DNA from: JBAXAM01 sp964213355
GTDB lineage: Bacteria; Pseudomonadota; Gammaproteobacteria; UBA9339
DNA: 29,539 nt
Reading direction: 5' to 3'
Assembly: GCA_964213355.1 (NCBI GenBank)
Contig: CAXOVY010000025.1
Coordinates: forward strand, 1-29,539
In this document: positions 16,124-25,094 of the stretch, piece by piece
Numbering within the stretch: the first letter of the stretch is position 1
How the letters are laid out: every line of letters begins with the position of its first letter
Made by a program: the position numbers and the translations under genes
Notes under the pieces: model-generated
Database searches by the model: none
What the model was told of the DNA's origin: nothing
What the model saw: the letters and a program-made list of their open reading frames with translations, nothing else

Positions 16124-18374
16124 TTAATTTTACCTTTATTGGTAATTGCAAATAACGTTTGCCGGTTGCGTTATAAACCGCATTAGCAATTGCCGGGGTA
16201 ATTAACTCTAACGCTGGTTCTCCAATACCTTTAGCTTTTGCTGGAGTATTGGGATCAGGATTTTCTACTATGATGCCCGTAATATCCGGAACATCAGTTG
16301 CTTTGGGAATCTTATAACTATTAAAATTGTCACTAATAATTTTTCCACCCTGTAATTGTAGTTCCTCATGCAATGCATACCCGATTCCTTGCGTAATACC
16401 TCCATAATATTGACCCAGAAGCATAGAAGGATTTAATGCTTTGCCAATATCATGAGCCGCTACTATATTTAAAAGTTTTATTTTACCAGTCACTTTGTTG
16501 ACAGTAAGTTCCACTGCTTGACACCCGTAAACCCATGTAAAATATGCTGGACCCTGCCCTACATCTTCCTGCCAATAAGTAACTGGTGGCCTAAACAAAC
16601 CAAAAGCATATGGATATGTCCTTTCTAAAAACATTTCATTTATTGCCTCATCCCACGATAGCTTTTGCTCATTATTTTTCCCGTACAAATATCCATTTGT
16701 AAAGCGGATCTCTTCTGCCCTACAACCTAATTTTGCAGAAAGAGTAGTTGTTAATAATTGTTTTAAATTTCTTGCCGCAATAGCTAATGCTCCCCCAGCC
16801 ATTAATACACCGCGAGAAGCAACACATGGACCACCATCGGGAATTACTGAGGTTGAAGAACGCAAATAACGAATTTTTTCTTTAGCAATTCCAAGCTCAC
16901 TCGCTAGAAGCAAAATCATAGCGGATTCTAAGCCTTGGCCATTTTCTTGATAGCCCACTGTTAATAAAACTGAACCATCAAATTGCACATTAATAATTGC
17001 AGAACAAAAATCTTTACCTTCAGCTCCTAGACTCATCCCGCGATAGCTATTGGCAATCCCAATTCCGTATAGTTCATCAGTATCACTTTTGCCATAAGAG
17101 CATTTTTTAAATTTACTCTCATAGTCAATAGTACTAAGAACTTTTTGCAATACTTCGTGACTACTGACAATATGACTATCAAGTTTTTGTCCGGTAATAG
17201 TAGTGCTATTTTGGGTAACAAGGTTTAACTCACGCATCTCGATACCAGAAATACCCACTTTTTGGGCAGCTATATCAATTAATTGTTCAATAGCAAAATT
17301 TACTTGGGGAGAACCAAAACCGCGCATTGCTCCAGTAAATACCTTATTAGTATAAATACCATAAACATCACACAGAACATTTGGTACGATGTAAGGACCG
17401 CAGCACTGTACCGTAGAACGCCAAGTTACAAAGGGGGTCATGGAAGCGTAAGCTCCACCATCAGCAAGAATGCGACATTCTACAGCATTAATTTTTCCCT
17501 CGCGAGTTACTCCAATTTTATAATCCATGATATATGGATGACGTTTGTAACTTTCACGCATCGACCATTCACGTTCATAGGTCATTTTTACCGGTTTACC
17601 GGTAAGCTTTGCGGCCAAAGCGGTGCGCGCACAGATGATATTTGCCGTATCATCTTTACCACCAAATCCACCGCCTAACGATACACCGATAATTTCTACT
17701 TCAGACAATTTGGCACCAAGAATTGCTGCTACATATTTTCTCGCGGTAAAATGGTGTTGCACAGTGCCATAAACTTGGATAACACCATTATCATTTGGTA
17801 CACATACAGAACTCTCAGGTTCTATGTATGCATGCTCAATAAATTGGGTAGTGAATCTGTGTTCAATAATATAAGCAGCATTAGCAAAACCAATAGCAGC
17901 GTCACCACGTCGCACTTTATGGTGAACAATAATATTGTCCCCTTTCTCTTCATGAACCAAATTATTGGAATTAGTAAAAGCTTGTTCAACGTCTAAAACA
18001 GGGGGAAGTTCGACTGCAACGATAGTAACTTTTGCTGCGGCCTCTATAGCTTGCTTACGAGTAGTGGCAACAACAACAGCAATAACATCTCCATGATAAC
18101 GAATTTTCTTACTAGCAAAAAGATCATGGTCCTTAATTAAATGTCCATAAATAGCTTTTCCTGGAATATCTTGAGCAGTAATAACTCTTATCACGCCATC
18201 AGATTGCTCTGCGGCTTGAGTATTAATAGAATTGATTTTAGCATGCACATAATCAGTATAAACGGGAACCGCATGGAGCATGTCAAAGAATTTTAAATCA
18301 TCAACAAAATGTGCCCCGCCTGTAACTTTGCTATAAGCATCGTTACGCCAACTTTTATCATGAGATTTTATCAT
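16113..18374 (-). CDS. Molybdenum hydroxylase Moco-binding subunit (E. coli XdhA/XdhD-like)
   Basis: A 753-residue Moco subunit distinct from XdhB. Signatures are SLGGGFGGKDD, GAMRGFGSPQ, a YQENGQGLES segment where XdhB has IEMGQE, and the catalytic glutamate in GIGEPALE (E719). Its length is almost that of E. coli XdhA (752). With the Fe-S subunit it makes a pair equivalent to the two domains that are fused in E. coli XdhD. Hydroxylation, or reductive dehydroxylation, of a purine ring is expected; relatives in this cluster type are proposed to act on urate and other oxidised purines. Substrate is inferred from neighbours only. ATG 18374 has no clear ribosome site, and a 99-bp gap separates it from guaD. 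Confidence 0.88.
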   Translation of the reverse strand: MIKSHDKSWRNDAYSKVTGGAHFVDDLKFFDMLHAVPVYTDYVHAKINSINTQAAEQSDGVIRVITAQDIPGKAIYGHLIKDHDLFASKKIRYHGDVIAVVVATTRKQAIEAAAKVTIVAVELPPVLDVEQAFTNSNNLVHEEKGDNIIVHHKVRRGDAAIGFANAAYIIEHRFTTQFIEHAYIEPESSVCVPNDNGVIQVYGTVQHHFTARKYVAAILGAKLSEVEIIGVSLGGGFGGKDDTANIICARTALAAKLTGKPVKMTYEREWSMRESYKRHPYIMDYKIGVTREGKINAVECRILADGGAYASMTPFVTWRSTVQCCGPYIVPNVLCDVYGIYTNKVFTGAMRGFGSPQVNFAIEQLIDIAAQKVGISGIEMRELNLVTQNSTTITGQKLDSHIVSSHEVLQKVLSTIDYESKFKKCSYGKSDTDELYGIGIANSYRGMSLGAEGKDFCSAIINVQFDGSVLLTVGYQENGQGLESAMILLLASELGIAKEKIRYLRSSTSVIPDGGPCVASRGVLMAGGALAIAARNLKQLLTTTLSAKLGCRAEEIRFTNGYLYGKNNEQKLSWDEAINEMFLERTYPYAFGLFRPPVTYWQEDVGQGPAYFTWVYGCQAVELTVNKVTGKIKLLNIVAAHDIGKALNPSMLLGQYYGGITQGIGYALHEELQLQGGKIISDNFNSYKIPKATDVPDITGIIVENPDPNTPAKAKGIGEPALELITPAIANAVYNATGKRYLQLPIKVKLNET

Positions 18375-18473
18375 TGCACGGTTTTACAACAAAATTCCTA
18401 TAGTCAATAATCCTTTCCATAGAAACTCTTTTCATTTGCTTTTCACAGCACAACGCTTTGTTGAGTACTCCTT

Positions 18474-19811
18474 TTACTTTTCTTTTAAATTAACATTTGA
18501 ATCTCTCAAATGCTTTAATTCACCGAGTATATAGGTAGCCTTAACAGCCCTATCATCTCCCAAAATCATTAAATTAAATAATTTCTCAGCTAAATTATTC
18601 GCACGTTTCATCTTATTAGCAATTAGCGGCGTACTAAATAAATCAAGCACCACAAAATCAGCTTCTTTTCCTGAATGAAAGTTCCCAATCTTATGATCGA
18701 GCAATAAGGCTTTAGCATTACCTAAAGTCATATGATAGAAACCCTCCAAAGGTGAAAGTGCTGAACCCTGAATTGCAGCCACCTTGTATGCTTCGTCCAG
18801 AGTTCGTAACATCGAAAAACTAGACCCCCCTCCCACATCGGTTCCTATACCAATTCTGACATTATGTTTTTTTGCATTCCCAATGTCAAAAAGGCCGCTG
18901 CCAAGAAAAAAGTTAGAGGTAGGACACCAAGCACAAACAGTTTCCGTATCAAAAAACCGTTGAAATTCTTGCTCACTAAAAAATATCGCATGACCATAAA
19001 CCGACCTTTTTCCCAATAAATTATACCGATCATAAACATCAGTATAATTTTTACTCCAAGGAAAAAGTTCTTTTACCCACTTAACTTCATTCTTATTCTC
19101 TGAGATATGTGATTGTAAATAAACGGTGGAAAATTCAGACATAAGCGTAGAAGCCACTTCTAACTGAGCTTCAGAAGATGTTGGGGCAAATCTAGGAGTT
19201 ACAGCATATGATAAACGATTTTTATTATGCCATTTTTTTATTAAACGCTTAGATTCATCATAAGAGGTCTGCGGTGTATCGAGCAAATAACCAGGGGCAT
19301 TACGATCCATCATGGTTTTTCCTGTTATAATTCGCATGTTCAAACTATCAGCTGACTCAAACAGTGCATCTGCTGCTACTTCATGAACAGTCGAATAAAC
19401 AGCTGCGGTAGTCGTGCCATTTAGCATTAACTCTTTTAAAAAAAAGTCAGCAATGTTTTTAGCATGTGCTTTATCGCCATATTGACCTTCTGCTGGAAAA
19501 ACATATTTTTCTAACCAATCTAATAATTGCTTACCATACGAAGCAATTGTTTCTGTTTGCGCATAATGGATATGGGTATCAATAAAACCCGGCATAATTA
19601 AATAATCAGAATAATCTACAATTTCAGCGTCATGCGGCAGTGTTTTTAACAAAACATTAGCTGGACCTACTGATTTAACAATACCAGATTCAACCACCAC
19701 CAAACCATGGGGGAAATATTGATAGCACGACGTATCATCAATATTACATGGGGGTGACAAAAAGTGAAAAATTTGCCCACAAAAGGCTTTTGTATTACCT
19801 GTTTTTTCCAT
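18474..19811 (-). CDS. guaD: Guanine deaminase
   Basis: A 445-residue amidohydrolase that turns guanine into xanthine and ammonia. Metal ligands and family motifs are visible: PGFIDTHIHYAQTE (H80, H82), the GuaD-type YGKQLLDWLEKYVFPAE segment in pieces, VTPRFAPT, LQSHISEN, YGHAIF and GIGTDVGGGSS. Length fits bacterial GuaD. It leads the long minus-strand block and is divergent from carbamate kinase. AAGGAATGG precedes ATG 19811. It supplies xanthine directly to the dehydrogenases encoded downstream, which links guanine intake to the cluster. No damage is seen. Confidence 0.93.
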   Translation of the reverse strand: MEKTGNTKAFCGQIFHFLSPPCNIDDTSCYQYFPHGLVVVESGIVKSVGPANVLLKTLPHDAEIVDYSDYLIMPGFIDTHIHYAQTETIASYGKQLLDWLEKYVFPAEGQYGDKAHAKNIADFFLKELMLNGTTTAAVYSTVHEVAADALFESADSLNMRIITGKTMMDRNAPGYLLDTPQTSYDESKRLIKKWHNKNRLSYAVTPRFAPTSSEAQLEVASTLMSEFSTVYLQSHISENKNEVKWVKELFPWSKNYTDVYDRYNLLGKRSVYGHAIFFSEQEFQRFFDTETVCAWCPTSNFFLGSGLFDIGNAKKHNVRIGIGTDVGGGSSFSMLRTLDEAYKVAAIQGSALSPLEGFYHMTLGNAKALLLDHKIGNFHSGKEADFVVLDLFSTPLIANKMKRANNLAEKLFNLMILGDDRAVKATYILGELKHLRDSNVNLKEK

Positions 19812-19844
19812 AAAACCATTCCTTGTTAGCTACCCGTGACATGG

Positions 19845-19872
19845 TATATAAGGTTTCATTTAAATCAAGCAA
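19845..19872 (-). promoter_or_regulatory. Candidate sigma-70-type promoter for guaD and the long operon
   Basis: On the minus strand TTGCTT (19872-19867) is separated by 16 bp from TATATA (19850-19845), which lies 33 bp before the guaD ATG. It is the best-placed candidate for the block running from guaD towards ygeY. Prediction by eye only. Confidence 0.4.
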
Positions 19873-19895
19873 AATAGCTTAATTTTATAAAAAAA

Positions 19896-19925
19896 TTGAC
19901 CGCATTGAAAACCAATGCATACTAT
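19896..19925 (+). promoter_or_regulatory. Candidate promoter for carbamate kinase
   Basis: TTGACC (19896-19901) followed after 18 bp by TACTAT (19920-19925), or after 16 bp by CATACT. It is back-to-back with the guaD promoter, about 23 bp apart, so a shared regulator could control both directions. A GAGGA site sits eight bases before ATG 19963. Confidence 0.4.
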
Positions 19926-19962
19926 ATATTTATAAGGAAAATTTTTATGAGGAAAATGTGCA

Positions 19963-20907
19963 ATGGCAAAACTAGTAATCGCATTGGGTGGTAACGCCCT
20001 GCAAGAGGGGAACAACATTTCAGCTGAAGATCAATTACAAGCATGCAAACATACCGCAAGCAGTATAGTAGAACTAATCAAACAGAAGCATAAAATCGCC
20101 ATAGTACATGGTAATGGACCACAAGTAGGTAACATGATAGCAATTATTGAAGCTGCAAACAAAGCAGATAATAAACATCCAATTTTTCCCTTTGACGTGT
20201 GTAATGCTTTCACTCAAGGGTATATTGGTTACCATCTGCAAAACTCTATTGGAGACGAGTTGGCTAAAAACGGTATTAAAAAAGGGGTTGCAACCATCGT
20301 TACTCAATTAGAAGTAAACAAAGAAGACCCCGCTTTTCAAAATCCAACCAAACCTATCGGATCTTTTTATTCTAAGGAAGCTGCCGAAGCTCTTATCGCT
20401 GCTGAAGGTTACCAGATGAAGGAGGATGCGGGGCGCGGATGGAGAAGAGTTGTTGCCTCCCCTAAGCCACTAGATATTATCGAAAAAAATATTATCAAAG
20501 ACCTTTTTACACAGGGAATTATAACTATCTCATGCGGTGGTGGTGGTATACCTGTGATAAGAGAAGGTTTAAATCTCATAGGAGCAGCAGCCGTCATTGA
20601 TAAAGACTTTGCTGCCGCAAAATTAGCAGAAATTTTAGACGCAGATATGTTAATAATTTTAACTGCAGTAGAGAAAGTAGCAATTAATTTTAATAAACCC
20701 AATCAAGAGGATTTAAGAATTCTCGACGTTAAAGAAGCGATCCGTCATATTAGCAATAATCAATTTGCTCCAGGATCGATGCTACCTAAAATACAGGCAG
20801 CAATTAGCTTTGTACAAAGAAACCCCCATGGCAAAGCATTGATCACTTCTTTAGAAAAAGCTGCCGATGGTATAAAAGGGTTAACAGGTACCATAATTCA
20901 CGCCTAA
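19963..20907 (+). CDS. arcC: Carbamate kinase
   Basis: A 314-residue amino-acid-kinase-fold enzyme; ADP plus carbamoyl phosphate gives ATP, CO2 and ammonia. Family signatures include IALGGNALQ at the N-terminus, VHGNGPQVGN, SCGGGGIPV, VIDKDFAAAKLAE and FAPGSMLPKI. Length matches ArcC/YqeA. In E. coli a carbamate kinase homologue (yqeA) sits in the same kind of cluster. Here it would harvest the carbamoyl phosphate released by YgeW, the only obvious ATP-yielding step in the window. It is the only cluster gene on the plus strand between 1294 and 24913, divergent from guaD and convergent with the PLP gene at 20926, leaving 18 bp between the stops and no clear terminator. Confidence 0.95.
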   Translation: MAKLVIALGGNALQEGNNISAEDQLQACKHTASSIVELIKQKHKIAIVHGNGPQVGNMIAIIEAANKADNKHPIFPFDVCNAFTQGYIGYHLQNSIGDELAKNGIKKGVATIVTQLEVNKEDPAFQNPTKPIGSFYSKEAAEALIAAEGYQMKEDAGRGWRRVVASPKPLDIIEKNIIKDLFTQGIITISCGGGGIPVIREGLNLIGAAAVIDKDFAAAKLAEILDADMLIILTAVEKVAINFNKPNQEDLRILDVKEAIRHISNNQFAPGSMLPKIQAAISFVQRNPHGKALITSLEKAADGIKGLTGTIIHA

Positions 20908-20925
20908 TAACCAGCATTTTTAAAA

Positions 20926-22110
20926 TCATACTGTTTGTAAGATTTTCATTTTACGCATCGCTGCATTAATATCTTTTAAACCATTACCAGTAATCAATAG
21001 TACAATTTGCTCGTTCTTATCCAAAAGATTTTGTTTGCTAATTTTTTGCAGTGCCGCAACAGTTGCAGCGGCGGCAGGTTCAGCAAAAATACCGGTGTGA
21101 CTTGCAAGCAAAGTTTGTCCTGTCAAAATCTCATCATCACTAACCAATAAAGAAAACCCATGAGTTAATTCAACAGAACGTTTGGCCATATGAGCATTGC
21201 TTGGAACTGAAACTGAAATAGAATCAGCAATGGTATCAGGGTTTTTGGTATCGTGATAAACTCCAGATTGAATATAATTATGAATAGAATTCGAATTTTC
21301 AGCCTGAACACAAATTAACTTTGGCATTTTGTTTATTATATGTGCGGATTTTAGATCAAAAAAAGCCTTATAAACACCACTAATGATAACGCCATCACCA
21401 ACCGGCACTACAATTGCATCTGGAATTTTAAAATTATTTTGCGCTATTATTTCAAAACCAACGGTTTTTTTGCCTTCAATAGTTAATGGATGGTACGCGG
21501 TATTACGATTTAGTCCTTGCTTAGTATTAGTATATTCAAGCGACAAACGACAAGCATCATCATAGGTACCATCTACTAATTCAATCTCAGCACCATATTG
21601 AGCAATTTGTACTAGCTTAGCTTGTGGAGCAGTTTTTGGCACAAAAATAATCGCCCTTTTACCTGCTGCTGCCGCCACTGCTGACAATGCGCTTGCCGCA
21701 TTCCCAGTAGAAGCAGTAACTATTATTTCCTCACCAATTCTGTTTGCTTCTGAAACCACAAGAAATGATGCGCGATCTTTTAAAGAACCGCTAGTATTGA
21801 GACCATCATTTTTAATCCAAATATTATTTAAGCCAAGATGTTTTTCTAAACGTGGCGCTCGCGAAAACGGGGTATTACCAACAGGAAACTTTACAAAATA
21901 TTTTGTTTCAACTGCAGAAAATAGCTCCCAATTAGGAATATTTTTATCAAATTTCTTTTTAATAAATTCGTAATCAAAAACTACTTCCAGCACACCAGAA
22001 AGTGGTTGGCCAGCTTTAAAGTTTTTTCCACAATCAGGACAAAGATATCTTACAGTATCCCGTTCAAAGCTATTATTGCATTGAGTGCAACGATAAAAGA
22101 AATGGGACAT
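20926..22110 (-). CDS. Threonine-synthase-like PLP enzyme
   Basis: A 394-residue fold-type-II PLP enzyme with an N-terminal zinc ribbon (C8, C11, C24, C27). The PLP lysine is K111 in TSGSLKDRAS, followed by TASTGNAASAL and the phosphate-binding VPVGDGVIISG, then SHTGIFAEPAAAA. These are threonine-synthase features, and automatic annotation would say ThrC. However, it sits behind hydA in a purine cluster, with no homoserine kinase or dehydrogenase nearby. A role as an ammonia-lyase for a diaminopropionate- or serine-like intermediate, replacing YgeX, is a reasonable inference, but not shown. RBS AAGGTA precedes ATG 22110; 11 bp separate it from hydA. Confidence 0.85.
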   Translation of the reverse strand: MSHFFYRCTQCNNSFERDTVRYLCPDCGKNFKAGQPLSGVLEVVFDYEFIKKKFDKNIPNWELFSAVETKYFVKFPVGNTPFSRAPRLEKHLGLNNIWIKNDGLNTSGSLKDRASFLVVSEANRIGEEIIVTASTGNAASALSAVAAAAGKRAIIFVPKTAPQAKLVQIAQYGAEIELVDGTYDDACRLSLEYTNTKQGLNRNTAYHPLTIEGKKTVGFEIIAQNNFKIPDAIVVPVGDGVIISGVYKAFFDLKSAHIINKMPKLICVQAENSNSIHNYIQSGVYHDTKNPDTIADSISVSVPSNAHMAKRSVELTHGFSLLVSDDEILTGQTLLASHTGIFAEPAAAATVAALQKISKQNLLDKNEQIVLLITGNGLKDINAAMRKMKILQTV

Positions 22111-22121
22111 AATTTACCTTT

Positions 22122-23516
22122 TTATAAAATTTCAATATTTTTTCGCGGAAGGAATCTTCCGTCACCATGATTACCAATAAAATTTCCGTCTTTAACAATT
22201 AACTTACCACGACTCAAAGTGGCTACTGGATATCCATTTATCTTAAGCCCCTCATATGGCGTATAATCAACATTTTCATGTAAAATGGATTTTTTAATTG
22301 TAATCTTACGTGTGGGATCAAATATAACAAGATCAGCATCACTACCTATAGCTATAGAACCTTTTTGCGGATACATGCCAAAGATTTTTGCTGGATTAGT
22401 AGAGGTGATGGCCACAAATTTTTGCAAGCTTATTTTACCTGCATTAACACCACAATCAAATAATAGTGGCATACGCAGCTCAATTCCTGGAATCCCATTA
22501 GGGATGTCAGAAAAAAAATCTCTCCCTATATCTTTTTGCCCTTGGAAGTCGAAGGGACAGTGGTCAGTTGCTACAACAGCCAAATCACCTTTTATTAATC
22601 CTTCCCATAAATCAGCTTGGTTTTCCTGAGAACGTAGCGGTGGACTAAGTACATATTTTGCCCCATAAAAATCAGGCAAGTCATAATTATCGATAGATAA
22701 TAATAAATATTGAGGACAAGTTTCCCCCATAATTTTTCCCCCTGATTTACGAGCCCTCCTTATCTCTTTGAGAGATTCTCGGCAAGTCACATGCACAATA
22801 TATAATGGAGCGTTAATCAGTTCTGCCAATTTAATTACTCGATTCGTAGCTTCTGCTTCAGCAATAGGTGGTCTACTCAAGGGATGATATTTGGGAGAAT
22901 TCTTACCATTTTTTTTAAATTTATCAATTAAATAATTAATAATATAAAAATTTTCTGCATGCACACAAACCAGACCTCCATTATCACGGGCACAAGCTAA
23001 TGTACGTAAGATCTCTTCGTCATTTAACCGAAAGCTATAAGTCATATATACCTTATAACTGGGGTAGCCATTTTTTATCAGAGAGGCCATCTCTTCCATA
23101 ATAGCTTCACTAAAATCTGAAATACCAACATGAAATCCGTAATCGATTACAGCCTTCTTCTGAGCTCTCCCATGCCAAATATTTAATGCCTCAGTAAGCG
23201 TTTGGCCTTTATCTTGGAAACAATGGTCAACAATAGTTGTGGTACCACCACAAGCCGCAGCAATTGTACCAGTTGCAAAATCATCTTTGGTAAATATCTT
23301 TCCAGAAATAGTATTTATTGGTATATCTAAATGAGTATGAACATCAATACCACCTGGGAAGATATATTTGCCTTGGGCATTGATAAGATGAGAATTGGTA
23401 GCTTCTAGATTTTGTCCAAGAGCAACTATTTTTTCATTATTAATCCCAATATCAGCCTGATAGATATCGGTAGCAGTAACAATTGTACCATTTTTAATTA
23501 CAGTATCGAGATGCAT
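22122..23516 (-). CDS. hydA: Dihydropyrimidinase/hydantoinase-family hydrolase
   Basis: A 464-residue cyclic amidohydrolase. Metal ligands H60 and H62 (PGGIDVHTHLD), the carboxylated lysine K155 (YPSYKVYMTY), CVHAEN, IVHVTCRES and VATDHCPF are all visible. The family opens cyclic ureides such as dihydrouracil, hydantoin and allantoin-like rings. In this cluster type it is usually named HydA or HyuA and is proposed to open a ring formed during purine breakdown; it would also be the natural next step after PreT-PreA in reductive pyrimidine breakdown. RBS AAGGATT lies before ATG 23516, and the gene is 13 bp behind mocA. Complete and undamaged. Confidence 0.93.
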   Translation of the reverse strand: MHLDTVIKNGTIVTATDIYQADIGINNEKIVALGQNLEATNSHLINAQGKYIFPGGIDVHTHLDIPINTISGKIFTKDDFATGTIAAACGGTTTIVDHCFQDKGQTLTEALNIWHGRAQKKAVIDYGFHVGISDFSEAIMEEMASLIKNGYPSYKVYMTYSFRLNDEEILRTLACARDNGGLVCVHAENFYIINYLIDKFKKNGKNSPKYHPLSRPPIAEAEATNRVIKLAELINAPLYIVHVTCRESLKEIRRARKSGGKIMGETCPQYLLLSIDNYDLPDFYGAKYVLSPPLRSQENQADLWEGLIKGDLAVVATDHCPFDFQGQKDIGRDFFSDIPNGIPGIELRMPLLFDCGVNAGKISLQKFVAITSTNPAKIFGMYPQKGSIAIGSDADLVIFDPTRKITIKKSILHENVDYTPYEGLKINGYPVATLSRGKLIVKDGNFIGNHGDGRFLPRKNIEIL

Positions 23517-23529
23517 AGTTAATCCTTAA

Positions 23530-24069
23530 TTAAATATCTGATCTGGTATTAATATTGCGTAAAATATTTTCGTCGTTAACTTCAGTTTTACATATTATGG
23601 ATCTCTGGTCTAATAAAAACTTACGCAATCCCCCTGGATAGTCACTAAAAGTTATTTTTTTAGCAAAATGATTGGGAATAATTATAGGGTGCCCTAATTT
23701 TTGTTGAAATGATGGACAAATTACTTTATGAAGATTAGCGACAAATGTAGTATATAGTTTATCCAATGTCTTGGTTGCAACAAGCGGGTGATCAACCGGA
23801 AAAATCATATATCCCAATGCTTGAAGATTTTTTTGCACCCCACAATAAATTGATGAGAACATCCCACATTCTGGTTTATTATTAACTGTAAAATTTATCC
23901 TTGCATCTTGAGGAAAAGAGTCCTCTCTTACTACACAAACAATGTCTTTAATACTAACAGCAATAAGTTTTTCCACAATAATATCTAAAAATGTCTTTCC
24001 ATTTAACAGCAGATTCCATTTAGTTTGGCCAATTCTTTTCCCTTCCCCTGCAGCTAAAATGATGGCCAT
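23530..24069 (-). CDS. mocA: MocA-like molybdenum cofactor nucleotidyltransferase
   Basis: A MobA/MocA-family nucleotidyltransferase with the N-terminal nucleotide site LAAGEGKRIG...K and the metal-site region FPVDHPLV. MocA transfers CMP to molybdopterin to make the cytosine dinucleotide form used by many hydroxylases. Start is placed at ATG 24069 (MAIILAAGEG), because family members begin just before this motif; the frame is open further upstream to 24132, but that would overlap xdhC. AGG lies about 11 bases before. The resulting protein has 179 residues, slightly short of E. coli MocA. Same operon as xdhC and hydA. Confidence 0.8.
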   Translation of the reverse strand: MAIILAAGEGKRIGQTKWNLLLNGKTFLDIIVEKLIAVSIKDIVCVVREDSFPQDARINFTVNNKPECGMFSSIYCGVQKNLQALGYMIFPVDHPLVATKTLDKLYTTFVANLHKVICPSFQQKLGHPIIIPNHFAKKITFSDYPGGLRKFLLDQRSIICKTEVNDENILRNINTRSDI

Positions 24070-24085
24070 TAAAGCAGGCCTGCAA

Positions 24086-24913
24086 TTAGCCAAGTGATCC
24101 ATCTCCAAACAATGGGTTAGAATTAAAAACAAGGTGGTCTTTACCGTTTTTCACTGCTAATATTTGGGCTGCAATACTAATTGCAATCTCATAAGGAGTT
24201 TGAGTACCAAGATCAAAACCAATAGGCATAAATATCTTCTGCAATTTTTGTAGTTGGTAATTATTCTTTTGTAAATTTTGTAATATAGTTCTTGCCTTTG
24301 TTTTACTACCGATAATCCCCAAATATTTATATTCTCTGTCTATAAGTTCTTGCAATACTTTTTCATCTAAACTATGGCTATGGGTCATCACTACAATAAA
24401 AGTCTCGGGTGTAAACACTATATGGTTAACTATATAGTTAAATTCAGCCTGCACTAGCGTTGTAGCGTGGGGATGTTTTTCTGGCGTAATCCATTCTTGA
24501 CGCTCATCTATGATGGTAACAATAAAATTAGATTTGGCCATTAACTCTGCAAGAGCTTGTCCACAATGCCCACCACCTATTATATAGAGTCTTCTGTCAG
24601 TAAAGAGTGGCTCAACAAATACCCCCTGTTGTCCACCACAAATCATACCGGTTTTTATAAAAACTCCATTTAATCCTAAATCAAAACCAAGTAGCACTCC
24701 TTGCGAAAATTTTTCAGCAATGATTTTATCAATTATTAATTTTTCAATCGTACCCCCTCCAATAGTTCCTAGCAACTCACCGCTTTCCTTAACTATCATT
24801 TTCATACCAATCTTCCCGGGTGTAGAACCATCAGTATGTACAACTGTGACAAGCCACGCAATTTCGTTTTTAGAAAGAGATGCAAAAACTTGTTTATATA
24901 TTGTTAGATCCAT
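24086..24913 (-). CDS. xdhC: XdhC/CoxI-family molybdenum hydroxylase maturation protein
   Basis: A 275-residue protein from ATG 24913 with an N-terminal XdhC/CoxI domain (VVHTDGSTPGKIGMKM, GTIGGGTIE, CGGQQGVFVEP) and a C-terminal Rossmann domain (LYIIGGGHCGQALAE, VVMTHSHSLDEKVL, GIIGSKTKA). XdhC proteins bind the molybdenum cofactor, promote its sulfuration and hand it to the hydroxylase. A TTG 24 codons upstream (24985) would lengthen it without adding family sequence; the ATG has a nearby GAG and is preferred. It is the first gene of the xdhC-mocA-hydA-PLP operon and is divergent from modC across about 180 bp. Confidence 0.9.
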   Translation of the reverse strand: MDLTIYKQVFASLSKNEIAWLVTVVHTDGSTPGKIGMKMIVKESGELLGTIGGGTIEKLIIDKIIAEKFSQGVLLGFDLGLNGVFIKTGMICGGQQGVFVEPLFTDRRLYIIGGGHCGQALAELMAKSNFIVTIIDERQEWITPEKHPHATTLVQAEFNYIVNHIVFTPETFIVVMTHSHSLDEKVLQELIDREYKYLGIIGSKTKARTILQNLQKNNYQLQKLQKIFMPIGFDLGTQTPYEIAISIAAQILAVKNGKDHLVFNSNPLFGDGSLG

Positions 24914-25094
24914 GCTTTTTACTCGACTGATAAGTTGAGTTAGATAATATCTTATAGATGAAAGATCTTCAAGTTTACAAGCCAATAAGATATATCATTC
25001 AAATAACATCTAAAATATTAAATTTTAACAATCACTAATTGCTGAAAACATGGTATTCTTATTTTTATTTTTCAAAGCATTATATAAAGAGTGT
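24914..25094. promoter_or_regulatory. Divergent intergenic region between xdhC and modC
   Basis: About 180 bp of very AT-rich DNA must carry the start signals of both the maturation operon and modC. I could not recognise a convincing promoter pair or a ModE-type palindrome by eye. Confidence 0.3.

Noticed and set aside
20926..22110. Naming this gene ygeX
   Set aside because: The N-terminal zinc ribbon and SGSLKDRAS motif are those of threonine synthases; the motif order of E. coli YgeX is not seen.
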